From the NCBI RefSeq assembly GCF_002706375.1, contig NZ_CP017706.1:62001-126000 (forward strand): DNA of 64,000 bases. The letters run 5' to 3'. Shown piece by piece: positions 37,240 to 45,043 of this stretch. The notes under the pieces are model-generated. The model saw only the letters and a program-made list of their open reading frames with translations. It ran no database searches and had not been told where the DNA came from. Made by a program: the position numbers and the translations under genes. This stretch comes from Lactobacillus amylovorus DSM 20531 (GTDB lineage Bacteria > Bacillota > Bacilli > Lactobacillales > Lactobacillaceae). The number at the start of each line of letters is the position of its first letter. The first letter of the stretch is position 1.

Positions 37240-38175
37240 ATGGAAAAAGAATTCGTTTTCGGACACCAAAATCCAGATACTGATGCTATCGGTACTGCTA
37301 TTGCATTTTCATACTTGCAAAACAGGTTAGGCTACAATACTGAAGCTGTTGCTTTGGGTGAACCTAATGATGAAACAGCTTATGCTCTTAAGAAATTCGG
37401 TTTTAAAGCTCCTCGTGTGATTAAGGAAGCAGCACCCGAAGTTAAGGCAGTTATGTTAGTTGACCACAACGAACCACAACAAAGTGTTTCAGACATCGAC
37501 AAGGTTAAGGTAACTCACGTAGTAGATCACCACAGAATTATGAACTTTAATACTGCTGATCCTTTGTACTACCGTGCAGAACCTAAAGGTTGTACTTCAA
37601 CTATCGTTTGGAAGATGTTTAACGAAAACAACGTTGAAATTCCTGAAAAGCTTGCTGGTTTAATGCTCTCAGCTATTATTTCAGACACTTTGCTTCTTAA
37701 ATCACCAACTACTACTGATGAAGATAAGGAAGCTGTAGAAGCTTTAGCTAAAATTGCTGGTGTTGACTACAAGGAATACGGTTTGGCAATGCTTAAGGCT
37801 GGTACTAACATCGACGACAAGTCAGAAGAAGATTTGATTGACTTAGATGCTAAGAGTTTTGAATTAAACGGCCACAATGTACGTGTTGCACAAATCAATG
37901 TTGTTGATTTAGCAGATGCTTTGAAACGTAAAGATACTTTCTTGAATGCTATGGAAGCTTCTTCAAAGGACAACAACTATGACATGTTTATGCTTTTAAT
38001 CACCAACATCCTTGATTCAGACTCAGAAGCTTTGGTTGTAGGTAGTGACGAAACTAAGGCATTGTTTGAAAAGGCATTTAACACAAAGCTTGAAGATTCA
38101 GAAGTTAAATTGCCAGGTGTTGTATCACGTAAGAAGCAAGTTGTTCCACCACTTACTGATGCTTTCAACGCTTAA
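37240..38175 (+). CDS. ppaC: Manganese-dependent inorganic pyrophosphatase
   Basis: Hydrolyses pyrophosphate, pulling biosynthetic reactions forward. A 311-residue DHH-family class II enzyme. Metal-site motifs are [25 protein letters not shown] and the DHH signature VVDHHRI. The C-terminal DHHA2 substrate domain ends with [20 protein letters not shown] precedes the ATG. A strong terminator follows immediately. Confidence 0.96.
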   Translation: MEKEFVFGHQNPDTDAIGTAIAFSYLQNRLGYNTEAVALGEPNDETAYALKKFGFKAPRVIKEAAPEVKAVMLVDHNEPQQSVSDIDKVKVTHVVDHHRIMNFNTADPLYYRAEPKGCTSTIVWKMFNENNVEIPEKLAGLMLSAIISDTLLLKSPTTTDEDKEAVEALAKIAGVDYKEYGLAMLKAGTNIDDKSEEDLIDLDAKSFELNGHNVRVAQINVVDLADALKRKDTFLNAMEASSKDNNYDMFMLLITNILDSDSEALVVGSDETKALFEKAFNTKLEDSEVKLPGVVSRKKQVVPPLTDAFNA

Positions 38176-38188
38176 TTTAAAGTGGACG

Positions 38189-38224
38189 AATAAGAGGTAG
38201 TTGATATAACTGCCTCTTATTTTT
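38189..38224 (+). terminator. Strong terminator of ppaC abutting the next ATG
   Basis: AATAAGAGGTAGTT pairs with AACTGCCTCTTATT (5-nt loop, one G-U pair), then TTTT. The next start codon is at 38225, directly after the T run. Confidence 0.92.
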
Positions 38225-38779
38225 ATGTCAATTATGAAAAAACTATTTAACACAATAGTCATTATCAGTACGGCGTTAATGATACTAAGCTTTATCTTGT
38301 TTATTATTCATAAGGATAAACTGTCCATAGCCTTATTTGCAACGTTTATCACCATTTGGTATCATTTCTTCATGCGTTGGATTATTGGAAATGTAGTAGG
38401 GCCAATGTTATTAGGTGTGAATTCTAACAACAAATGGTTTCATCAAACTAAGATAGAAAATAAATTTTATCGCATATTGCACGTCAAAGATTGGAAAAAG
38501 TTTCTTCCAACTTATGACTCAACTTTATTCGATTTAAAAACTCAGAACCTCGACGATATCATAAACAATATGTGTCAGGCAGAGCTTATTCATGAACTAA
38601 TGTTTATATTTAGTTTGGTCCCAATTGCATTTTCAATTTACTTTGGTGATCTATACATTTTTATACTTACATCAATTGTTGCAATGATGTTTGAACTTTG
38701 CTTCATAATCGTACAACGTTATAATAGAGAACGTTTGGTAAAACTAAATACTAAGCTAAAACGTAGACTTTCGCGTTAA
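38225..38779 (+). CDS. Small membrane protein resembling the CrtO acyltransferase family
   Basis: 184 residues, four hydrophobic segments. The central KFYRILHVKDWKKFLPTYDS, followed after a short gap by NNMCQAELIHELMF, resembles the W+..LP and ET.RAE..H pattern of the glycosyl-4,4'-diaponeurosporenoate acyltransferase (CrtO) family. This is a by-eye match and no carotenoid genes are nearby, so the function is unknown. Both possible starts (ATG 38225 and ATG 38234) lack a ribosome site because the ppaC terminator ends at 38224. Translation may be leaderless or depend on read-through. Confidence 0.7.
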   Translation: MSIMKKLFNTIVIISTALMILSFILFIIHKDKLSIALFATFITIWYHFFMRWIIGNVVGPMLLGVNSNNKWFHQTKIENKFYRILHVKDWKKFLPTYDSTLFDLKTQNLDDIINNMCQAELIHELMFIFSLVPIAFSIYFGDLYIFILTSIVAMMFELCFIIVQRYNRERLVKLNTKLKRRLSR

Positions 38780-38806
38780 ATCAATTTTATAGAAAAGAGA
38801 ACAAAT

Positions 38807-39406
38807 ATGGATTACCCACAATTAAACTTAGATAAGGTAGAAGGACCAAAAGCTACCATTAAGACTAATCACGGTGATATAAAAATTCAATTGTTCCCTG
38901 AGCAAGCACCAATGACCGTTGAAAACTTTGTGCGATTGGCTCAAAAGGGATATTATGATAAAACAATTTTCCATCGAGTAATCAGCGACTTTATGATTCA
39001 AGGTGGAGATCCTGAAGGTAACGGTACTGGCGGAACAAGTATCTGGGATCACCCATTTGAAGATGAATTCTCTCAAGAATTATTTAACTTACGTGGTGCT
39101 TTATCAATGGCCAACTCAGGTCCTAATACTAATGGCAGCCAATTTTTCATTGTTCAAAACAAAAATATGCCTAAGCGCTATATTAAACAAATGGAACCAG
39201 CCGGTTATCCTGAGGAAATTATTCATGCATACAAGCAGGGTGGTACACCTTGGCTAGACGGTCGTCACACAGTCTTCGGCCAAGTTATTGATGGCATGGA
39301 TGTAGTAGATGAAATTGCTAAAGTCAAGAAAAACAAGATGGATAAGCCATTAGAAGACGTTGTAATCAATACAATTGATACTGACGGTTCAATTTTGGAA
39401 GACTAA
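38807..39406 (+). CDS. Cyclophilin-type peptidyl-prolyl cis-trans isomerase
   Basis: 199 residues, cytoplasmic (no signal peptide). The cyclophilin core is complete: PMTVENFVRLAQKGYYD, the catalytic FHRVISDFMIQGGDPEGNG, GALSMANSGPNTNGSQFFI, and HTVFGQVIDGMDVV. It catalyses proline isomerisation during protein folding. AAAGAGA precedes the ATG. It follows the small membrane protein gene by 27 nt. Confidence 0.95.
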   Translation: MDYPQLNLDKVEGPKATIKTNHGDIKIQLFPEQAPMTVENFVRLAQKGYYDKTIFHRVISDFMIQGGDPEGNGTGGTSIWDHPFEDEFSQELFNLRGALSMANSGPNTNGSQFFIVQNKNMPKRYIKQMEPAGYPEEIIHAYKQGGTPWLDGRHTVFGQVIDGMDVVDEIAKVKKNKMDKPLEDVVINTIDTDGSILED

Positions 39407-39409
39407 CAA

Positions 39410-39453
39410 AATAAGAGCTATTGTCAAAATAATCGACAATAGCTCTTATTTTT
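39410..39453. terminator. Bidirectional terminator, perfect 16-bp stem
   Basis: AATAAGAGCTATTGTC pairs with GACAATAGCTCTTATT, T run on the plus side and A run on the minus side. Shared by the cyclophilin and XRE genes. Confidence 0.94.
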
Positions 39454-39456
39454 CTT

Positions 39457-39810
39457 TTAGTTTATTTCCTTTAAAAGGACAATGAGTGATTTACACACAC
39501 GTTCTGCCTTAGCGGCTGGTAATTTTCTTAATTCATTATTTACTTTCTGAATGAAAACAGGCGTATTATTCACTGGACCGTCGGGCTTTATCTTTTTAAC
39601 GCGATAAGCGTTATTAATGATATCAGGTGTAGTAGTATTCAAAGCTCTTGCAATTGAATCAAGCTTTTGAATACTAATATTTTGATCCTTGGTCCTTTCC
39701 AAACGTGAAATAAAATTTACTGAAAGATCACTGAGTTCAGCAAGATCTTCCTGCGTGAGTTTTTGTTCACGTCTTCTACGGGAAATTTCTTCTCCTAAAT
39801 TAATATTCAC
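39457..39810 (-). CDS. XRE-family helix-turn-helix regulator
   Basis: 117 residues. The N-terminal HTH_3 domain is clear: LGEEISRRRREQKLTQEDLA then ELSDLSVNFISRLE. The C-terminal ~45 residues are basic with no recognised sensor domain. It resembles small Cro/CI-type repressors found alone in lactobacilli. The target is unknown; the divergent yoaK gene is 240 nt away. Confidence 0.9.
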   Translation of the reverse strand: MNINLGEEISRRRREQKLTQEDLAELSDLSVNFISRLERTKDQNISIQKLDSIARALNTTTPDIINNAYRVKKIKPDGPVNNTPVFIQKVNNELRKLPAAKAERVCKSLIVLLKEIN

Positions 39811-40001
39811 AAAGCATTCGATCCTTTCAAACTACTTATATTCTTATGTGTATAGCTTATAAAAAATTAGGTGGAAAATGAATAAACTATTTTAATAGTA
39901 TTAACTTGTATTATATTAAACATCAATATTGCTTTATTTATTGATTAAGCAAATCTCGTAGCCTCAACCTTTGAGGCTATTCTACCGCAAATAACATCTA
40001 A

Positions 40002-40029
40002 TATTGTAAGACTAGTATTGTAAGACTAG
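40002..40029 (+). repeat. 14-bp tandem duplication upstream of yoaK
   Basis: TATTGTAAGACTAG occurs twice in direct succession (40002-40015 and 40016-40029), ending 24 nt before the yoaK start. It could be a paired operator or simple slippage. Confidence 0.8.
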
Positions 40030-40053
40030 GATTTTGAAGGATTGGGGATATTA

Positions 40054-40764
40054 ATGAGTTTAAGAGGAAATTTGCAAGATATTTTTAATAGTGTTAAGCC
40101 AGCAGAATCAAGGCAATTAGCTTGTGCTTTAACTTTTTGCGGTGGTTTCATTGACGCTTATACATATATAAAAAGAGGACACACATTATCCGCTGGTCAA
40201 ACAGGGAACGTAATATTCTTTAGTTCAGCATTGGCTGATCATAATATTCCAGGAATGATCAATCGAGCAAGTACTTTTATAGCATTCACATTGGGATTGC
40301 TACTGGTTGGTCTTTTTCATAAATACGTAAAAAGTCACTATTGGAGAGTATTTTGTTTATTTCCAATTTTAATCATCTGTGTAGTTGTTGGATTTCTGCC
40401 TAAAAGTGTACCTAATTACTATATAGTGCCAGCAATCGCTTTTGGCTTGGCCGTTCAAAATGCTTCTTTCAGCAAAATTGAAGGTATGGGGTACAACAAC
40501 GTTTTTACAACTGGTAATCTAAAAAAATCTGTAGTTGCTTGGACCGCGTTTTTCTTTGGTGCAGATAAGAGTCAACATACAGCAGCTGTTAATTACATGA
40601 TACTAACAATTTCATTTGTGGTTGGAGCAATCGTTTCAGCATTGTTGCAAAAGATTTGGGTTCTTAAAACAATTTGGATTGCGGTTGTATTATTGGCAGC
40701 AATTAATTTCATATATCTTTTGGCACTTAAATCAAATAATAAATTGAATTTTAAAAATGAATAG
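40054..40764 (+). CDS. YoaK/DUF1275-family membrane protein
   Basis: About 236 residues with six hydrophobic segments. The family signature is at the N-terminus (ALTFCGGFIDAYTYIKRGHT, then LSAGQTGNVIFFS) and in the middle (GLAVQNASFSKIEGMGYNNV, then FTTGNLKK). The function of the family is unknown. ATG 40054 is preferred over the TTG at 40042; GGGG lies between them. It is the last plus-strand gene before the terminus gap. Confidence 0.9.
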   Translation: MSLRGNLQDIFNSVKPAESRQLACALTFCGGFIDAYTYIKRGHTLSAGQTGNVIFFSSALADHNIPGMINRASTFIAFTLGLLLVGLFHKYVKSHYWRVFCLFPILIICVVVGFLPKSVPNYYIVPAIAFGLAVQNASFSKIEGMGYNNVFTTGNLKKSVVAWTAFFFGADKSQHTAAVNYMILTISFVVGAIVSALLQKIWVLKTIWIAVVLLAAINFIYLLALKSNNKLNFKNE

Positions 40765-40771
40765 AATATTT

Positions 40772-40804
40772 AAATCATCTGTCTGTAATGCAGATGATTT
40801 TTTA
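40772..40804 (+). terminator. Intrinsic terminator of yoaK
   Basis: AAATCATCTG pairs with CAGATGATTT, followed by TTTT. Confidence 0.88.
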
Positions 40805-40855
40805 GTTGATCGAAGAAAAGGGATAGCAAATAGCAGAAGAAAATGCTCCTATATA

Positions 40856-40883
40856 TCTGCGTATAATTGATATTATGTAAAGC
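40856..40883 (+). other. dif: Candidate dif site (XerC/XerD chromosome dimer resolution)
   Basis: 28 bp with the dif architecture: left arm TCTGCGTATAA, centre TTGATA, right arm TTATGTAAAGC. By recall, it matches about 20 of 28 positions of E. coli dif and about 21 of 28 of the Bacillus/Staphylococcus dif. The TGCG.ATAA and TTATGT.AA cores are kept. It is intergenic, just after yoaK, at the point where the plus-strand bias ends, and close to parEC. Confidence 0.75.
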
Positions 40884-40977
40884 TATATATCAAAAAACAG
40901 CAAATAGACGAAGTGCCTCTAAAAACAGCTCTTAAATTTTAGAATTTATATTTTACTAATTAAACTTTTTATCTCAT

Positions 40978-41023
40978 TTAGTTTATTTAAAAAATAAAAA
41001 TTAGTTTATTTAAAAAATAAAAA
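40978..41023 (+). repeat. 23-bp perfect tandem duplication
   Basis: TTAGTTTATTTAAAAAATAA plus AAA is repeated exactly at 40978-41000 and 41001-41023, about 95 bp after the dif candidate. Confidence 0.9.
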
Positions 41024-41050
41024 TTAACCGATCAATTTTTATTTTTTAAA
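41009..41050. repeat. 17-bp perfect AT-only inverted repeat
   Basis: TTTAAAAAATAAAAATT (41009-41025) and its reverse complement (41034-41050) flank an 8-nt loop. It overlaps the second copy of the tandem repeat. Confidence 0.88.
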
Positions 41051-42202
41051 TTTACTTCAGTTACTTTGGCAATTCCGTTTCTTGTTAGTTGCCGTTTACT
41101 TTCTATTTAACATTCATTCTCTTTACTCAAAAATCAGATGCTGAGATCGCAATTCTACGGTTAAGTTCATTTATTTTGATCAATAATTAATGAACTAAGG
41201 CAACTCATTTTGAATTCATATTTTTATAGAATTGGCATCAGAGATCATATATATTCAAATTCGTCCGGATAGCTCTATTAATTCGGAAACATAATTTATG
41301 TATTGATCAATTTGCTGAATAAATAAAACATCACTAGCCATGGTTTGTGAATAAACATAATTAGCAAATTATTTATTAGTAGATTTTTTTATTTGTAGCA
41401 AATCTATCGGTTTTAGTAATATCTATTGAATGAACTAATTTAAACGACATATATGTGATATATAGCTGTTATGGCTGCCATAAATACAGAATTATTGGAG
41501 CAATTACTAATTGATAGCTAGAATTAGTCAAAATTAATGATCAATAGGAGTTTTACCGTTAATTTGCTAAATATTTCAAGGCTACTTACTAAACCACTAT
41601 TGATTTACTCAGTCATATTGACTTAACTTAAGATTTTATATATTTTTTATTCTTGCTTTATATAAAACAATAATTTTAATGCTAGCTAAATGAACCTCTC
41701 TCGAAAATTGCTGATTTGGCTGCACTTTAAACAAATTCTATAAATTGATATTTGCTTAATTTTATTTATTAAGTTTAATTATCAAATTCCATGCAGTTTA
41801 AGTAGAAACCTCGAAGCATTTTTGATCTTTTGGCTTTTTAAATAGCTTTTGTATCTAGCAATATGGCATTCTTCTCCATCAATGAACATTCAGCGCTTAT
41901 TTTGACTAAATATTTTATCTAATTCATTAATTTTCTATTCAATTATTCGATAATCATCGCCAGTAAAGTCGTATTCTGCGATTATCACTCTCACACATTC
42001 ATAAATTTAACACCCAAATATCATATATTTACTTTTAATTACGCATTGATTTACTCAAAATGTGTTATTTCTTTATAAATCAAGAAAATCTTATCGTATT
42101 TTTTATAAAAGACCAATTTTATTATGTATATTATGCTGATTTAATACTATATTTCACCAAATCTCCCCTCCTCTACGACTAGGGAGCAGGAAAGTAGACA
42201 AA

Positions 42203-42239
42203 AAAGATCAAGGTTTGCCGTTAACGAGCCTTGATCTTT
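42203..42239 (-). terminator. Intrinsic terminator of the Fic operon
   Basis: AAAGATCAAGG pairs with CCTTGATCTTT; on the minus strand it is followed by a T run. It lies 14 nt after the Fic stop codon. Confidence 0.88.
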
Positions 42240-42252
42240 CACTTTTTTGATT

Positions 42253-42798
42253 TTATATTTTCTCAACTTTAATTAATCGAGCTATTTCATGCACATTGGT
42301 ATCTGTTAGCGCCTGTATCAGGTCATCATTACTTAAAGGAACTATGCATTGATTATGATTTGCCGCATAGCACTGCAAAAACAAGCGTGTACTGCGACCA
42401 TTTCCTTCTCTAAAAGGATGCATATAATTCAATAAATCCATCAACTGAGCATAGTCTTCAGCAGCCAATTCATCTTTTTCTTTTTGTAGAGCCAGCACAT
42501 GGTTGATGTCCTCTTCGGCATAATCGAAACGATTGCAATCGAGAAAAGCCGTATTTCCTTTATAAAAATTACCAGTTCGATATTTACCTGCCCAATCGTA
42601 TAATGGCATGAATAAAAACTTATTTATCTTGGCAAATGCACTAACATCTTTAATCACAATATTTTGATTTAATAAATAAAGTTCTCTTTGCGCAGTGATT
42701 TCAAACTCTTTCTGAGCTAACTCTTGTGCATCCCTAATCCCCAACTTATTAATCAAAGTGCCATTCTCATACAAAGTCTCTTGAATCCAGTCACTCAT
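42253..42798 (-). CDS. Fic-domain protein (AMP-transferase/toxin-like)
   Basis: 181 residues. The active-site motif H127PFREGNGRSTR is a perfect HxFx(D/E)GNGRxxR. Fic enzymes transfer AMP (or other nucleotide parts) to target proteins and often act as toxins. The FLFMPLYDWAGKYRTGNF segment is the usual upstream flap region. I see no (S/T)xxxE(G/N) inhibitory helix in the protein itself. Its ATG overlaps the stop of the small upstream gene by 4 nt (ATGA), so the two are coupled, like a toxin-antitoxin pair. Confidence 0.9.
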   Translation of the reverse strand: MSDWIQETLYENGTLINKLGIRDAQELAQKEFEITAQRELYLLNQNIVIKDVSAFAKINKFLFMPLYDWAGKYRTGNFYKGNTAFLDCNRFDYAEEDINHVLALQKEKDELAAEDYAQLMDLLNYMHPFREGNGRSTRLFLQCYAANHNQCIVPLSNDDLIQALTDTNVHEIARLIKVEKI

Positions 42799-43010
42799 CT
42801 ACTTACTCCAAACACCTTGTGGTAATCTTCGCTTAAATCCGGTTTTCCATGCACTAAATCATTAATTTCTTTCTCCGTAGGCTGCCAACCCTCTAGATGA
42901 TTATTTTGTACTACAAACCGCACTTTCTTATATAAGCTTGGACTAAACACTCTAATCCCTTGAATCATTTGCCCTGAATCATCTATCGCTAACCGCTTTT
43001 TATCACTCAT
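42795..43010 (-). CDS. Small protein coupled to Fic (possible antitoxin)
   Basis: 71 residues from ATG 43010 (MSDKKRLAIDDSGQMIQGIR) to VFGVSR. The frame opens upstream at 43085, but the ATG is preceded by a GTGAACAAAGTGAACAA direct repeat and a TATAAT element, so the longer form is unlikely. It overlaps the Fic gene by 4 nt. It lacks an obvious VbhA-type (S/T)xxxE(G/N) motif, so antitoxin function is inferred from position only. No family recognised. Confidence 0.65.
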   Translation of the reverse strand: MSDKKRLAIDDSGQMIQGIRVFSPSLYKKVRFVVQNNHLEGWQPTEKEINDLVHGKPDLSEDYHKVFGVSR

Positions 43011-43102
43011 CTTGTTCACTTTGTTCACTCTTTCTGTACTAGATATATTATAACAACTAAAAAACTCCTTATGTCTTTTCAACACAAGGAATTTTCGTCT
43101 AT

Positions 43103-43443
43103 TTACATATTAAAGATTAAGCCTACAGCAAAAATAAACAAAATGATCCAGATCAGTCCCAAAGCTAACGAAACAGCAATAACTGCTGCTTGAGGCATTT
43201 TAGATCTAACAGATACAACTTTGTAGAAAAATATTGGCGAAACTGTCCCGATTATGTTTGAAGCAATGTTATAAAGATAATCAACAAGCGACTATCAATA
43301 TATAAAGTAGACAAAGCACGCCCCATACAATTCCTCATCCATTTCATAGAAATTGATCGACCATACCTACCCAGAATGAATATTACAGCAAAAATAATAA
43401 TGGCTTGTACCCAGATGGGGACTAATAGACCATATGCTTTCAC
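43103..43443 (-). pseudogene. Small membrane protein, frameshifted
   Basis: The first frame (ATG 43443, MKAYGLLVPIWVQAIIIFAV) gives one membrane segment and a basic stretch. A one-base shift near 43265 moves to a second frame reading YNIASNIIGTVSPIFFYKVV, then a hydrophobic helix GLIWIILFIFAVGLIFNM and a stop at 43103. Together this would be ~113 residues with two or three membrane segments. It directly follows the ABC exporter pair and probably belongs to that operon. Function unknown. Confidence 0.6.
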
Positions 43444-43455
43444 GAGCTACTCCTC

Positions 43456-45043
43456 CTATTTTTTTCTGTCTATTTCCTTTACTAAATGAATCTCGCGGTC
43501 AAATAACTTGTGCATCCCTTCATTAAAGTTATGTGCGATAAAGACAATAGTTGCCTTGCTTTGTTTCAATATATCAATTGTAGCATTTTGATCAATTGCA
43601 CTAGTACCTTCATCAATCAGGATAATGTCACTATCATGTACCTTAGCTCTGGCCAAAACAATTTTTTGTCTTTGACCACCTGAGATATTCAATTTGTCCA
43701 AATCAAGTTCTTCATTTAAACCGTCATTGAACTTAGAAATATCTGTGTCAAAGTTGACCTCTTTGACTGCAGTTTCAACTTTACTATCAAGCTTATCATT
43801 AAACATAGTAATATTGTCTTCGATTGTAGCTGGAAATACTACTGGATTTTGCGGAATATAACCGATCCTACTTAAGTCAGGAACAATCTCCTGACCATTC
43901 TGATCTTTATAAACTACATGAACCTCACTCGGCTTTAATTCTCCTAAGATCAATTTGAATAGAGTAGACTTACCAGCATCTGAATCACCAGTTAACAAGA
44001 TCTTTTCACCTTGGTTAATCTTTAAATCTGGGAAAGATAAACTTTCACCATTTGGAAAATGTAACTTAAGATCATGAGTTTCAATCGAGGCTGGTACAAC
44101 GCCTTGTTTGTCCTTGAGCACTTTAACACTACTTGCGGATTGATCAACCTCATCAATCAATTTAGTTGTACCTTTCATTGCACCACGACCAGATGTAATA
44201 AGATTAATACCTTGATTAAGATAAAAACGAAAGTTTTCAACAATTAATAAAGCACCAATGGTAATAGTACCTTGTTTGACTAAAACCCCAGCTATGATGA
44301 ATAAGATTAGGCCAAATAAGGCTGAAACAATCCCGTTAACGGCTTCAAGCAACTTGATATAACCAGTTTGCTTTACATTAGAATCTTCTAATTTCTTTGA
44401 AGCATTTGCAGTAACTGAGAACAACTTAGCTCCTGCCATAAATTGTCTAATTTGTTCTAATCCTGATAGCCAGTCATTCAATGTATCTAAATATATTTGA
44501 TTACTGTCAGAGATCATGATTGGCCTTTTGGAGTGGCTTTTCTGTTAATTTAGGCAAAAGCAATGATACAGCTACCATGACACAGATAACGATCAATAAT
44601 TGCCAGCTTAACAGAATTAAATAGATTACTACACTAATAATCAAGACAGTACCATAAATTACACCGAACAAGTTGTCAAAGTAATTTTCATTAATTAGTG
44701 TTAAATCATTAGTCAATCGATTCTGCATATCAGCTACAGAATGTTGCTTTTGATCATCATAATAGTGTTTGACTATCTTAGCTCTAACTTGCTGATTAAG
44801 ATCCTGTTGTAGATAATTATCAGTAGTCTGTACTATTGGCAACAGAAAGTTCAAAACAAGCATCAAGATAAAGCTTACAATAGCTATTGCAGTAAATCCT
44901 TGCCAGTTTCTTGCTAAGATTACATTCGTTAGGATTTGTGTTAAGTAAGTACCAAAGATGGCCAAGGCGGGTATTATTACTGAACCCAAGACAAACAAAG
45001 CAAACCTAAAGGGATGTATTTGAATAAACTGTTTTAAATTCAT
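43456..45043 (-). pseudogene. ABC exporter (permease-ATPase), split by a frameshift
   Basis: The first part (45043-44507) holds four membrane helices and ends at LQKANHDL. The second (44517-43456) resumes SDSNQIYLDTLNDWLSGLEQ with the remaining helices and the ATPase. The two frames overlap by 11 nt at 44507-44517, where one indel separates them. The ATPase keeps Walker A GDSDAGKST (Asp instead of the usual Gly at the fourth position), signature NISGGQRQKIVLARA and Walker B IILIDEGTSAID. It would pair with the exporter encoded just upstream as a heterodimer. Two separately translated halves are possible but unlikely. Confidence 0.75.

Larger units (their letters stand above)
40884..42190. other. 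Gene-free, extremely AT-rich region (probable terminus spacer)
   Basis: About 1.3 kb without any credible reading frame, RNA gene or conserved protein remnant that I can recognise on either strand. Stops are dense in all frames. It contains a 23-bp tandem duplication, AT-only hairpins and many ATTAAT-type runs. It separates the plus-strand block (yoaK and before) from the minus-strand Fic/ABC block and starts at the dif candidate. It may be non-coding terminus DNA or fully decayed genes. Confidence 0.7.

Noticed and set aside
39958..39979. Hairpin TAGCCTCAA/TTGAGGCTA as a terminator
   Set aside because: No T run follows on either strand, and no gene ends there.
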